The notes beneath the pieces were generated by a model that was not told where the DNA came from, made no database searches, and saw nothing but the letters and a program-made list of their open reading frames with translations. Of a stretch of DNA of 64,000 nt, positions 25,889 through 36,300 are shown piece after piece. The DNA is from Polyangiaceae bacterium. GTDB taxonomy: Bacteria; Myxococcota_A; Polyangia; Polyangiales; Polyangiaceae. The stretch covers positions 124,001 to 188,000 of the forward strand of contig JADJYE010000033.1 of the NCBI GenBank assembly GCA_016719945.1. The letters are read 5' to 3'. Made by a program: the position numbers and the translations under genes. The first letter of the stretch is position 1, and each line of letters opens with the position of its first letter.

Positions 25889-26049
25889 TCGCCGCGGGCT
25901 CCCCAGTCACCCGCTGCGCGGGTGACAGCCCGCGCGAGAGCCAAGCCCAAACGCCTCGACGCGCCTCCGGCTCGCCCCAGCCGCCCTCCGCGCGGGAGAT
26001 CCGCCGCCGCCGCTGGGCTGCGTCGTGGCGGGGCGGCGGGGGTGGGGGG

Positions 26050-26190
26050 GCGACAGGGAGGCCAACCATTGGGCGAATGGTCCCCGTAGCTGTCGCAGGG
26101 CCGGGTTGGGCGTGCTCCCGACAGAGCCGGCGCGGCACGACCCTCCGGAGGGGTCGACGCTCAGACCGGCCTACGCAGCTCGGGTGGTGG
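26050..26190. repeat. REP-like palindrome plus conserved flank (copy 1)
   Basis: Bases 26050-26096 carry the arms GCGACAG and CTGTCGC around GGCCAACCATTGGGCGAATG. The following about 90 bp (GGGTTGGGCG, CGCGGCACGACCCTCCGGAG, CTCAGACCGGCCTAC) recur after the palindrome at 63200-63248. CGACCCTCCGGAGGGGTCG inside the flank is a second small dyad. Probably a non-autonomous dispersed element. Confidence 0.75.
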
Positions 26191-26359
26191 CGCCAGCGGT
26201 CGAGACCGTGGAAGACGGTGGAAGGTGGGCATAGGTCGCTCGAGCGCTGGACCGCCGCAGAATCTGCGCGCCCACCACACAGCTTGCGCGGCCCTACGGT
26301 GGCCCAACTGGCACAGCCGAGCAGCGAATCAGGCATGGCGGTTGCGAAGGCGGGCGACC

Positions 26360-27214
26360 ATGGCACGTGCTCGTTCGGTTCAGGAAGTCATCACCGAGAT
26401 GGCGGAGGCGCTGCTCGCGACGCCGTCCCGGAAGAAGCGGCTGCTCTCGAAGACCTTCTGGCGAGCGTTCGGCTTCGAGCGGCGAAGCGATGAGCGCATC
26501 GCGTCGGTCCAGGCCGCGCTCGACGCTGCCCGCATCCATGTCGTCCGCCCGGAGGAAGGACTCGGGACGGAAGATTGGAACGACGACTGGGTCGAGCTGA
26601 CGTACCTCGAAGAGCAGCCAGATTTGCCCCGCGTGCCCGCAACCATGCCGGACCGACCCTCGTCGGAGTGGTTCAAGCGCGTAGCTACGCAGGTGTACGA
26701 GAGCGAGCGCGAGGTGGAGTACTACCTCGCGCTGCCCCTGTTGCGAGCGTTGGGCTACGGCGATGACGATATGGCGGTCGGCTTCCCGGTGAGGATGAAC
26801 GAGGGCGTGAGGCGCGTAACCAAAGAGGCCGACTGCGTCGTCTTCGATGGTCCCGGCCGCTCGCGAGCGGATGCGTTGATCGTCCTCGAAGCGAAGCGAG
26901 CGGAGCGCCAGCTCACCGAGGAGATCGCGAGCCAGGCCAGGTCCTACGCGCTGTGGATGACGACGCCCTTCTATCTGCTCACGAACGGCAACGAGCTCAA
27001 GGTGTTCATGTTCAGGGGCGCGCTTCAGGCTGACGTCAACATGCTGACCACGGCTCGCGAGCGTCTCGAGGAGGATTGGTCACGCCTGGCTCAGTTGATC
27101 GCAAAGCCGTCCGCTCGTGACTACAAGGACCGCCTCGCCGAGGCGCTGACGCGCGCCGTCTTCCCGCCGGACGAGCTCTCCGTCGCCGGCGACTCAGGGG
27201 ACCGGCCCGACTGA
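26360..27214 (+). CDS. type I restriction HsdR-N-like PD-(D/E)XK domain protein
   Basis: 284 residues from ATG 26360. The C-terminal half contains a nuclease-fold core: KEADCVVFDGPG (Asp), IVLEAKRAERQL (E-x-K) and SQARSYALWMTTPFYLLTNG (Gln plus the later strand), as in the HsdR N-terminal domain family (PF13588-like). No helicase domain is attached. The N-terminal half (KKRLLSKTFWRAFGFERRS) is basic and unassigned. Such stand-alone proteins are common near restriction systems and in phages. It lies 1.9 kb from McrC but on the opposite strand, so a link to that system is only a guess. Confidence 0.7.
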   Translation: MARARSVQEVITEMAEALLATPSRKKRLLSKTFWRAFGFERRSDERIASVQAALDAARIHVVRPEEGLGTEDWNDDWVELTYLEEQPDLPRVPATMPDRPSSEWFKRVATQVYESEREVEYYLALPLLRALGYGDDDMAVGFPVRMNEGVRRVTKEADCVVFDGPGRSRADALIVLEAKRAERQLTEEIASQARSYALWMTTPFYLLTNGNELKVFMFRGALQADVNMLTTARERLEEDWSRLAQLIAKPSARDYKDRLAEALTRAVFPPDELSVAGDSGDRPD

Positions 27215-27397
27215 GCGGAGTCCACCCTCGGCGCGGTCACGCGGGCAGCGCATTCCGAGCGTCCGGCCGCATGTCTTGCATCACCGTGCCGGCCTCAAGT
27301 GCGGCTCACGGCCGCTGATGGCGGAGAGGCAGACCGGAACAGCGATTGCACGCCCCCCACGCACGCGGCGGGAGTCCCGTCGGGAGGTACGGGTGTC

Positions 27398-28456
27398 ATG
27401 GATACCTTGGGAGCGAGATTCGGCGGGTGGCTCGTCCTCGGCATCATGCTCGGCTGCACTCAGCAGGCCGGCCCCATCCGCCAGGAAGAGAAGGCCGCCA
27501 CCGCTGCCGAGTCCTTGCCCGCTCCGCCCCCGCTTCCTGCGCCGACCCTCACGCATGAGTCGGCCGCGGCGGGCGTGCAGAAGGCCTGCCTGAGCACCGA
27601 CGACGCCCTCGTCGAGGCGGCGCGTATCGTCGCGCCCTTCGAGCCGACGATCGCGAAGGCTATCGAGTCGATCGACGCCGCAGATGGAGCGCTCAAGGCT
27701 GCGCGCGACCAGGCGCCGAACGAGCCCTGGCCGCCGACCCTGACGTCCGTCGCGCCGATGAAGGTCAAGCACGTGTCGGGCATCTACCGTGGGCCTTTCG
27801 ATGAGGGCGGCATCGTCGTCGAATCGGGCGGCGAGTACTTCTTGATCGAGAACGGCACTCCGCCGCTGATCGCCACGATCCTGCATGGGTACGTTGAAGA
27901 CACGGGGCGAACGGTGACCCTCAGCATCGGGCGCGCTGGGCGGGTCGCCAAGGTCGTCACCATCTCTAGCAAGGAGACCTACGACGACGATCTGCGAGAC
28001 CACCGCGATCGGGTCGCCGAAGGCTTGCAAAAGGACCGGGAGGAGCGGCTTCGTTACGAGCAAGACCGTCGCCGCTATCTCAGCGCGCTCCCGCTCGCGA
28101 ACAAGAAGACCAAGGACGAGTCGGCTCGCGCGGACAAGGCCCGCGGCATCCTGCTCGCCGAGACGCGAGCGAAGTTCTGCCCCGGGGCGCCCGCGGCGAA
28201 GGCGAACTCGGCCGTCCCGACGCTGAAGCCTCAGTCGCCACGTTCCAAGCCAATAGGAACGCCCGCGAAGCCCTCGCCGCCACCGCAGGAGGTCGCCCCC
28301 ATGAGAGACCTCGATGAGCCCCCGACAGCGCAGGCTGAGCGGAAGCCGGCGCCGAGCAGTGTGCCGGTGGGTATCGGGCTCATTGAGCGTCCAAGCGTGA
28401 ACGTCGAATCTTTGCCGCCCGAAGTCTTCATGATGCCCGGCGCGCCCAAGGAATGA
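27398..28456 (+). CDS. putative lipoprotein, unknown function
   Basis: 352 residues from ATG 27398 with signal peptide and lipobox GIMLGC. A Pro/Ala-rich linker follows, then a folded region (YRGPFDEGGIVVESGGEYF ... TVTLSIGRAGRVAKVV), a charged helix (DREERLRYEQDRRRYLS) and a Pro-rich tail. No known domain is recognised. Codon use matches the neighbours. Confidence 0.65.
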   Translation: MDTLGARFGGWLVLGIMLGCTQQAGPIRQEEKAATAAESLPAPPPLPAPTLTHESAAAGVQKACLSTDDALVEAARIVAPFEPTIAKAIESIDAADGALKAARDQAPNEPWPPTLTSVAPMKVKHVSGIYRGPFDEGGIVVESGGEYFLIENGTPPLIATILHGYVEDTGRTVTLSIGRAGRVAKVVTISSKETYDDDLRDHRDRVAEGLQKDREERLRYEQDRRRYLSALPLANKKTKDESARADKARGILLAETRAKFCPGAPAAKANSAVPTLKPQSPRSKPIGTPAKPSPPPQEVAPMRDLDEPPTAQAERKPAPSSVPVGIGLIERPSVNVESLPPEVFMMPGAPKE

Positions 28457-28519
28457 CGCGCCACCTCCGGCCCGAGGTCGCGTCTCAGAACCGAACGCGG
28501 TGAGCAAGGGAGTTGAGGC

Positions 28520-29074
28520 ATGTCTGCGCCTGAGACAACTGATGACGATCGGCCGAAGACGAAGTGCCCCCATTGCGCTGAGTACATTCTCGAGGAGGCG
28601 TCCGTCTGTCGATTCTGTGGCCGCGAGGTCACCCGCGTGCTGCAAGCGACGCCAAAGCAAGACGAGCGCCTAGCTCAGGCGATGCTTCTGGCTCCCGTCT
28701 TCGCAAGCGTCTTGATCTATTTCTGGATTGGCTCCATGAACCTGCTTCAGGGGCCGAGCTCCTCACTCGCCGTCGTCGGCATTGGCACCATTGTCATCAC
28801 TTCAGCGCTTGCGGCCGCGGACGCCAATCGACTCGGAATCGGGGCGCCTGGTGATCCGCACAAGGGGACCAGTCCGGTCGGCTGGGCCGCCTTCATTCTG
28901 CTGTTTTGGATTGTCGGTTACCCAGCCTACTTGTATCGCCGCAAGACGTATGGGGCTCAGTCGTACCTGTTCGTCGGCATCTTGGTCGGCCTGCTATTCA
29001 TCGTCAGCTGGTTCGTCATGGGCTCGGCGATCGAAGTGCGACAGTCGGAGATTCGCGGCATCCCGGGGCGGTAG
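28520..29074 (+). CDS. zinc-ribbon membrane protein, unknown function
   Basis: 184 residues. The N-terminus has CPHCAEYILEEASVCRFCG, a double CxxC zinc ribbon, followed by four hydrophobic segments (LLAPVFASVLIYFWIG, LAVVGIGTIVITSALAA, WAAFILLFWIVGYPAYL, YLFVGILVGLLFIVSWF). Similar zinc-ribbon/transmembrane proteins are widespread and uncharacterised. AT content is slightly higher than in the neighbours, which may indicate transfer. Confidence 0.7.
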   Translation: MSAPETTDDDRPKTKCPHCAEYILEEASVCRFCGREVTRVLQATPKQDERLAQAMLLAPVFASVLIYFWIGSMNLLQGPSSSLAVVGIGTIVITSALAAADANRLGIGAPGDPHKGTSPVGWAAFILLFWIVGYPAYLYRRKTYGAQSYLFVGILVGLLFIVSWFVMGSAIEVRQSEIRGIPGR

Positions 29075-29118
29075 GTAGCTCCGAGACGAATGGCGACCGA
29101 CTTGGAAGAATCCCGCCC

Positions 29119-30399
29119 TCAACCTCCGCCGAACGCCAACCGCTGCGCCTCCGCTGCTCGCGGCTCGAAACCCCCTCCGAGCAGCCCCGCGAGCCGCGTG
29201 AGCGGGACGGGCCTCAGGGCGACGCCGCCCTTGGTGCCTCCGCTGATGACGTCGCGAATCTCCACGCGGGCCTCCTTCGCGTGGTCATCCTCGGTCGGAA
29301 ACAGGATGACCGCGACGTCGTCCCCCGCGCCGCTCGTGGCGTACATCGCGAGCTGGTAGAGCATCTCGCGCGGCAGGGCCTTCTGCCAGAGGTCGCGGTA
29401 CTTCGCGTCGAGCAGCACCGGCTTGTGGGGCCTCTCGGTCACCGCGAAGTCGGGGCGAGGTGCGGGCGCGCGGCGCTCTCGGGGGTTCGCGTCGGGGGCA
29501 TAGCGGAGCAGTCCGGTGAGGGCGCGCTCGTCGACGACCTGGCACCCCGGCAGGTGCTGCCGCAGGAAGCGCCCGACGAGCGCCTGGAAGAAGCGGTTCA
29601 TGTCGAACAGGAAGCCGGGGAGGCGAACCGTCGTCTCGTCGTCGAGGGTGACCGCTTGGCCGTCGAGGAGCAGGCCGATCAGCTCGAGGGCAGGGGCGGC
29701 CGTGGCCTCGAGCCGGGTCAGCCCGCGCTGGGCGCGCATCAGCCGGGCGCGCGTGAGGGGCACGCTCTGTACCTCGACACCGAGGCGCGCCGCGAGTCGG
29801 CGGAGCGCCACGCGGAGGTCGCCGTCCGTGGCGATCTCGGCCGCGAGGCCGAGCCCAGCCCGCAGCGCCTGGATGACCGGGTGGTCGGCCGAGCGCGGGT
29901 GATGCCTACACGGCAGCGTCGTGGCGGGGGCGGCGCGGCGCGCGAGGGCGCCGACGTCGATGCGGCCGCGCGGCAACGACAGCTCCTCGGCGCGCTCGAC
30001 GTAGCGCCGAGGCAGGCCCCGGGCGACCAGCTCGCCCACCTCTCCCAATAGCTGCGCGGCGAGCAGGTCGGGGAGCAGCGCGCCGCTGGTCGCGAACGAG
30101 GTCGTGCCGTCACGAACCACGTCGCGCAGCCCGTACGCGTAGCGGACGAGCGTGAGCAGGGCGTCCTTCGCGAGCTTGGGCTCGATGGTGACAGTTAGGG
30201 AGCCGAGCTGAACCCGGCCGACGAATGACGAGGTGCGGACTCGAAGCCCCGCGGCGAGCTCCTCGATCGTGAGGCGACCTGCCCGCGCGAGGTCTGCGGC
30301 AGCGCGGCGCTCCGCGGCGCCGTCGAGCCGCAGGCCCAGGAGGACGCTGCCGTCGTTCGGCTCCTCGGTCGACCATTCACGAAGCCGAACCTCAGGCAC
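29119..30399 (-). CDS. mcrC: McrC-like subunit of a McrBC modification-dependent restriction system
   Basis: 426 residues from GTG 30399. VRLREWST and the beta-rich N-terminus (SFVGRVQLGSLTVTIEPKLA) match McrC. The C-terminal nuclease core reads PRPDFAV ... PVLLDAKYRDLW, the D-x(n)-D-x-K active site, then REMLYQLAMYAT. In McrBC this subunit stimulates the McrB GTPase and cleaves DNA. It is the last gene of the defence operon and its frame is intact. The start lies within the last codons of a frame that may be the McrB tail. Confidence 0.87.
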   Translation of the reverse strand: MPEVRLREWSTEEPNDGSVLLGLRLDGAAERRAAADLARAGRLTIEELAAGLRVRTSSFVGRVQLGSLTVTIEPKLAKDALLTLVRYAYGLRDVVRDGTTSFATSGALLPDLLAAQLLGEVGELVARGLPRRYVERAEELSLPRGRIDVGALARRAAPATTLPCRHHPRSADHPVIQALRAGLGLAAEIATDGDLRVALRRLAARLGVEVQSVPLTRARLMRAQRGLTRLEATAAPALELIGLLLDGQAVTLDDETTVRLPGFLFDMNRFFQALVGRFLRQHLPGCQVVDERALTGLLRYAPDANPRERRAPAPRPDFAVTERPHKPVLLDAKYRDLWQKALPREMLYQLAMYATSGAGDDVAVILFPTEDDHAKEARVEIRDVISGGTKGGVALRPVPLTRLAGLLGGGFEPRAAEAQRLAFGGG

Positions 30400-30519
30400 C
30401 CGGCGCGGTCTCCTCCGCCGGCTCGTCGTCCTCGTCTTCGTCGGTTGGTTCGGCCGCCGGCGCGAGGTCTGCCTCTGCCGCCGCCTTGGTGGTGATGCTC
30501 AGGAACGCCTGGAGGATCG

Positions 30520-33143
30520 TCACTGCAAGGCGTCGTAGCGCTCCGGCTCGAACAGCTCAGCGTCGATGCGCTTCTTGGTCCGCTGCACGATGCGGCCCCC
30601 GAGGATGCGCTCGAGGGCGTCGAAGTCCTCGTAGCAGACCTCCTCCAGGAGCGGGATCACGTCGTCCCTCAGGATCTCGGCGAAGCGACCCAGCTCTCGA
30701 ATGGGGGCCGCGCCCTGCATGAAGTAGGCGTGGCCGACGCGGAGGTTTCGCGCGTCGCGCCCTGCGTGGGCGAGGATCTTCTCATTCAGCGCGTCGAGCC
30801 ACGCCTCGAGCGGGATCTTGTCGATCTTGATCCCGCGGAAGAGGCTCGTGTCCGGGAGCAGCTCGACGAAGCCGAAGCGGCGCCGGAGGGCCGCGTCGAG
30901 CAGCGCGATCGAGCGATCGGCGGTGTTCATCGTCCCGATCACGAAGACGTTGTCAGGGACAGCGAAGGCGGCGCCCGACAGCGGCAAGGTAATGGTCCGC
31001 CCGCGCTTGTCGCGCTCGATCACCGTCAGCAGCTCCCCGAAGATGCGCGGAAGGTCTCCGCGGTTTATCTCGTCGATGATCAGGACGTAAGGCCTCTTGC
31101 TCCCATCGGCGGCGGCGCGGGCGCACAGGCGCTTCATCACGCCGTCGCGGAGCTCGAAGGCCCCCTGGCTCGTCGGCCGATAGCCCTCGAGGAAGTCCTC
31201 GTAGCCATACGCGGGGTGGAAGGAGATGAGCTCGATGGCGAGCCCCTTCGCGAGCTCCTCCCGTTCGCGACCGTCGAGGGCGGCGTCCTGCTTCTGGAAC
31301 CAGCCGCGCGCGACGATCTCACGCGCGGCGGCGCTCGCCCAATGCGTCTTGCCCGTTCCTGGCGGGCCATAGAGGATCGCCTGGCGCTTGCGCGAAAGGA
31401 CGTTCTCGACGCGGGCAGTGACGCCCTCGAGCGGCGGAGGTGGGGGCGGCGGCGGAGGTTTCGCCGCGACCGCGGAGACCGGCGGAGCCGAGCTGGCCAC
31501 GTCGCGGGGCGCGCCCGCTCTCGGGCGGGCGCCCCCGGACTGGCCCAGAAGCCGGGCCTCGAGCTCGATCAGGTTGAGGGGGTGTTTGTGGAGCTGCACG
31601 AAGGTGGTGAGCAGGCCTTCGGTCTCCGGGAGGGTCCACGGCTCTCCGCTGCTCTCCCACGTGATGCGCCGGCGGTGCGGCGCCGAGCTGCCAGGAGGTG
31701 CTCGTAGGCGCCGTGATGCGCCCGACGCCGAGCACCTTCGCGCCGTCCATCGCGACGATGAGGTCGCGCTCCTGCGCGCCGCGCACGAAGGCGTAGATCT
31801 GGTTCGCGTGCTTCGAGAGCGCCGACGCGGTCTTCGTGGGGTAGGACCGCTGCAGCCGCTCGCGGATGGCCTCCTTGCCGAGCTTCGTGGGCTCGATGTC
31901 GTCGAGCGAGCCGAGCGCGTTCCAGCCGATCGCCCCGTAGCCGCCCGCCAACATGTCCTCCCAGACGCTCTCGTCGTCGACGCGCGTCCCGAGGCGCCAC
32001 GTCGTGTAGGGCGCGCCGTTCACCTCGACGAGGACGCGGCCGAGCTCGAGCAGGGTCATCCCCAGCTGCCTGGCAATGCCCGCGAAGATGGTGAGGTTCT
32101 GATAGCGACCTGGCTCGGGCAGCTTGAGCAGGCGGCGCAGGTGGTGGGAGCGGACCTCCCGGACGTGGAAGGGATCGAGCAGCTCCGGGAACCACATGGC
32201 GAGGACCTTGTGGCCCCAGGCGGTCTCGGCCATGTCGGGCGCGGCCTCCTCCACGGCGCGCTGGAGCGCGGCGTCGTCGAGGTCGAGCACGTTCGGGCGC
32301 GCGAGGACCTTGGCGGCCGCGAGGAGCTGATCGCGCTGCTGGCGGGCCTGGGCCACAGCCTCGTCGGTCTCGAGGCGGCGCTGCTGCTGCGGGAGCCTGT
32401 CATCCAGGCGCCGGTCTCCACGCTCTGGTAGAGCCCGAACTTCAGCGCGCTCCCCCCGCGATGCTGCCGAAGGTGGAGGTCGTGAGCTCCTCGTCCTCCT
32501 TGAACTCGAGCCAATGGACGAGGCTGTCCTTGTTGCCGCGCGCGTGCAGGCGCGTGAGCAAGGCCACGCCGTCGAGGCCCGCGAGGGCCTCGGGGCCGAA
32601 CCGCTCGCGGAAGCGCGCCAGCATCGAGCTGACCTGCTCGCGCGTCAGCAGCGCCCCCTCGGTCCCGAGCTTCTCGTAGGCCGCCGTCAGCCGCTTCGAC
32701 AAGACCGGCCCCACCCGCCCCGTCGAAGACTCTTCTTCCTCGAGCTCGCCGTCGGGCTCGAGCTCCGGCTCGTCAGTCTCCTCACCTGGCGCGCAGTCGG
32801 GCGCGGCGTCGCCGCTCCGCGAGGCGCGGTAGGCTTGGCTCACCTCGGCGACCAGCGCTCCGGGGTCGACCGGGCCGGCGCTTCGACCCTGCTCCGTGAC
32901 GGTCCATTTTCCACGGGACGGGTTGGTGACTAGCCCCGCCTTCTTCAGCCAGGTGCGCGCCCAGGCGATCCGGTACTCCACCTCGGTCCCGCGCTCGCCA
33001 TGGGGAATGGCGAGGACCTCGGCAGGAGTGTGAGCCTCGCCAGGATCCGACGATCGGCCTCCTCGATCGAGAGAGGGTAGGGCTCTCACGCAGCACCTCG
33101 AGCAGGGGCTCATGAACGTGTGAAACGCAGGGACCTCGGTCAC
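30520..33143 (-). CDS. mcrB: Mrr_N-McrB fusion AAA+ motor (several frameshifts)
   Basis: GTG 33143 overlaps the preceding small ORF stop (GTGA). N-terminal residues form an Mrr_N winged helix (LAIPHGERGTEVEYRIAWA, LKKAGLVTNPSRGKWTVTE). Next is a McrB-associated region (ALKFGLYQSVETGAWMTG), then the AAA+ core: AILYGPPGTGKTHWA (Walker A), YVLIIDEINRGDLPRI (Walker B), GTMNTADRSIALLDAALRRR (sensor, Arg fingers). About 850-870 residues after repair. Changes of frame are needed near 33100-33040 (two or three), 32465, 32390 and 31700-31685 (two). Most of these that I traced fit a missing base. Another near 30525 would add an acidic tail ending at 30392 against McrC. It powers translocation for McrC cleavage. 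Confidence 0.78.
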
Positions 33144-33346
33144 GTCTCGTCCTCCTGGGCTCGCTGCGCGAGGCTGGCGCGCGCCGTCATGATGGCGCGG
33201 TGGAAGCGCTCGCGGAGGAGGTTCTTCTCCCCGAAGCCACGATCGACGCTCGCCTGGAATTGTCGCCGCAGCGCGGCGACAAACTCGGCGCCGTAGGCCG
33301 TACGGCGTCGCCGATGCACCTCGACGCGAGCCGCCCGGGTCTTCAC
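33140..33346 (-). CDS. small basic protein in defence operon
   Basis: 68 residues, GTG start overlapping the methylase stop (GTGA), and its stop overlapping the McrB start (GTGA). The sequence is Arg-rich (VEVHRRRRTAYGAEFVAAL ... ERFHRAIMTARAS). No domain is recognised. Overlap on both sides is strong evidence of a real coding frame. It could be a DNA-binding accessory, or, with a further frame change, part of a neighbouring protein. Confidence 0.55.
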   Translation of the reverse strand: MKTRAARVEVHRRRRTAYGAEFVAALRRQFQASVDRGFGEKNLLRERFHRAIMTARASLAQRAQEDET

Positions 33347-36300
33347 GCCGGCCTCGGCGGGTGGGCCACCCTCGGATCGGCGGGCGGCGGCTCGAGCGCA
33401 GTCTGGTAGGGCCTGCCGCTCGCGCCGCGTCGGCCATCGCGTCGTAGCGCGCCAGGATGAGGCGCTTGGTGCGGTAGTGGCCGTGCGCCTCTTCGTCGTG
33501 GCGCTTCACGATCGGGAAGGTCTTCAGGACGTAGTCGACGTCGTCCCGCGGGAGGCCATAGAGGTGGAAGAAGGCCGCGTCGAGCTCGGCCCGCAGCAGC
33601 GCGCGCCGCTCGGGGTCCCAGCGGAACGGTGGACCGTCATAGCCGCAGTCCTTCGCGAACGGCTCGAGGTCCCAAGCGGTATAGGTGAGCTCGAGGACGC
33701 GGGGCAGGAGCCAATCCAGCACACGATCGGAGCCCCAGCGACACTGCGCGTGCATTGAGTCAGGACCTAGCGTTGGGAGCTGCTTCACGATGAAGAAATT
33801 CAGCGTTACCCCACCTAGCTTGCTCCGGGTCGCAAAGTCGAAGGCGAGAGAAGAGACCACGGGAACCAGAAGTGGAACGTCCCGGGAGGGAACGAGGAGC
33901 GGGTACTTGTTGCCTACCGCGGATCGAGGATCGCCGCGGCAATGAAGGTACGCTCGTTGGTCGCGCTCGTGATGTCTCGGAAGCCGAGGAACCAATCCCG
34001 TGTCAGGTTAGCGCGGTCGTTTACCTCGCTTGCACCGACCCACGATTGCGGTATCGGCACTCGAGTCGGGTCTTGTCGGCGTCAGCGAGGACGTCGGGCT
34101 GGTTCTGGCGGGCAATCAGCTCTTCGTTTCGCACCACTCCCGCCGCACGATGGTCGAAGAAATCGACCATCTTCGCCTCATACAGCGGCAGCATGCGCTC
34201 CTCGCCCTTCACGAACACGTTGCCCTCGAGCGACCACCCGTCGGCCTCCAGCTCGGGGCGGGTGCGGAAGAGGTGGGAGTCGTTCGACATGTCGAACATC
34301 CGGAGGAACTTCACGCCCCACGGGTTGACCTCGGGCTGGCCGTCGCGGGCCTCGCGAACCAGCACGGGGACGCGGCGATAGATCCCCTTGGTGATCTCGG
34401 CGTCGCGCCGGGTGCGGAACACCGGACAGGTGCGGGTGTTCGGGTTGATGAGGGCGATGTCGTCGGGCGTCAGCTCGAACACGCGGTCTGCTTCTCGTAG
34501 ATGCGATACCGCTCGAAGTCCGAACGCGAATGAGGCGCGGTCCGACGTGCCGAGGGTGAGCAGGCAGAACTTGAAGCGAGCGTGGCCGATGTCACCGAAG
34601 AGCTCTCCTCCGCTCTGGAAATCGAACAGGCTCACGAGCCGCCGCTGGTCGACGATCGCCTGGAAGAACTCCTTGGTCGTGTCATCCGTCGCGATGCCGC
34701 TCGGGACGATGAAGCCAGCCCGGCCGGTCGGGCCGATGAGCGCGCGGTCCAGCTCGGCGAAGACGGCGTAGGTGTTCACGTCTCCCTTGCCGCACAGGGG
34801 GAAGCGCCCGCTCTTGCGCAGGAGGTGGCTCGTGCCCTCGGCCTGGCGGCTCGCGGCCTCGAAGGCGCGGGCGATGGCGTAGTACGGGCTCTGCTCGTCC
34901 GCCGCGCGGATATCGCGGATGAGCCGCTCGCGCGCGGCGGCCGTCGGCGCCTGGGCGATGTCCGGCACCTTCTCGGCGAAGAACTCCTTCTCGACGAGCT
35001 TCACCTTCTCCCAGGGCGGGTTGCCGAGCACGACGTCGAAGCCACCGTCCCAGCCGCACAGGTCGTCTTCGTCGACCCGCGGCTTCGGCCGCAAGATGTG
35101 CGGGAACGCGAGCTGCCAGTGGAAGAAGCCATAGGCCTCGCGCAGGCGCTTCACCTCGGCGCGCAGCTCGGCCGGCGCCGCGCTCGGGTCCTCGGCGAGC
35201 CGACGGTACGCGGCCTCGGTGGGGCACAGCTCGCGCAGCGCGCGCTCGCCTCGCCCCGCGCGGTGGCCTCCTTGCGCCACACGAAGGCGGCGCACCACAG
35301 GTCCGCCATGAAGCGCGCCGAGTCAAACGCGGCGCTGCCGACGAGCGCACCATACTGGGCCTCCTTGTGGCGGACCTCGGCGAGCGTGGCGTCGCTCGCG
35401 GCGTCCACCAGGCGCGCGACCTCCCCGAGCCGGACGTAGGTCGACGCGGGGGGAGCCGTGAAGTCGATCGCGATCTCGGCGCGCTCCTGCTTGTTCTGTC
35501 GCTTGAGGGCGCTCGCCACCTTCTTGTCGTCGCCCTCGAGCGGCTCGAACGCCTCATCGGGGATGCCGCGGGTGAGCAGCGCGGGCGTCGCCCCGACGAG
35601 GGCGTTGCCGAGCTGGATGTGGGCGTCCAAGAAGGAGAGGGGACGGCCCGGCTCGAGCGCCTCGATCCATAGCGAGACCTTGCACAGCTCGACCGCCATC
35701 GGGTTCAGATCGACCCCGAACAGGCAGCCGCCGACGACGTCGCGCATCGCGGTGCGGCGGTCCTGGGGGGTGGGCTCCTCGTCGGGGTGGCGGAGGCGCG
35801 CGAGGCGCTCGGCGAGCCTGCGGGCCGCCGCGACCAGGAAATGCCCCGAGCCGCAGGCCGGATCGACCACGCGCAGGGCCAGCAGGGCCCGCTCCGCCTC
35901 GGCGGCCGGCTTACCCTCGGTCGCCGCGTCGAGCACCGGATCGAGGGCCGTGTCGAGCAGGCAGTCGACGAGTGACGAGGGCGTGTAGTAGCTGCCGGTC
36001 GTCTTGCGCTCGTGGCCTGCTGCGCTCGCCAGCTCGAACGTCCCCGCGTCGACGTGCAGGGTGGGGTGCAGCTCGAGCAGGCCCTCGTACACGCTGCCCA
36101 GCTCCTGGGCGCCGAGGTTTCGGTACGAGATGCGCAGCGTGCGCTTGCCCTCGGTCAGCTCACCGAGCGCGCGCAGCGCCGCGAGCAGGTAGCGGTTCGC
36201 GATCGTCGCGCCGCTCAGGTTGGGCAGCTCCTTCGGATCGAAGAGGCCGGAGCCCAGGGCAGGCAGGCCGAGGGCTGGCTCGCCCTCCCACACCCCGCGC

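Noticed and set aside
25633..26493. 286-codon plus-strand frame over the 76-bp repeats
   Set aside because: The repeat period is not a multiple of three, so each unit is read in a different frame; the translation is low-complexity.
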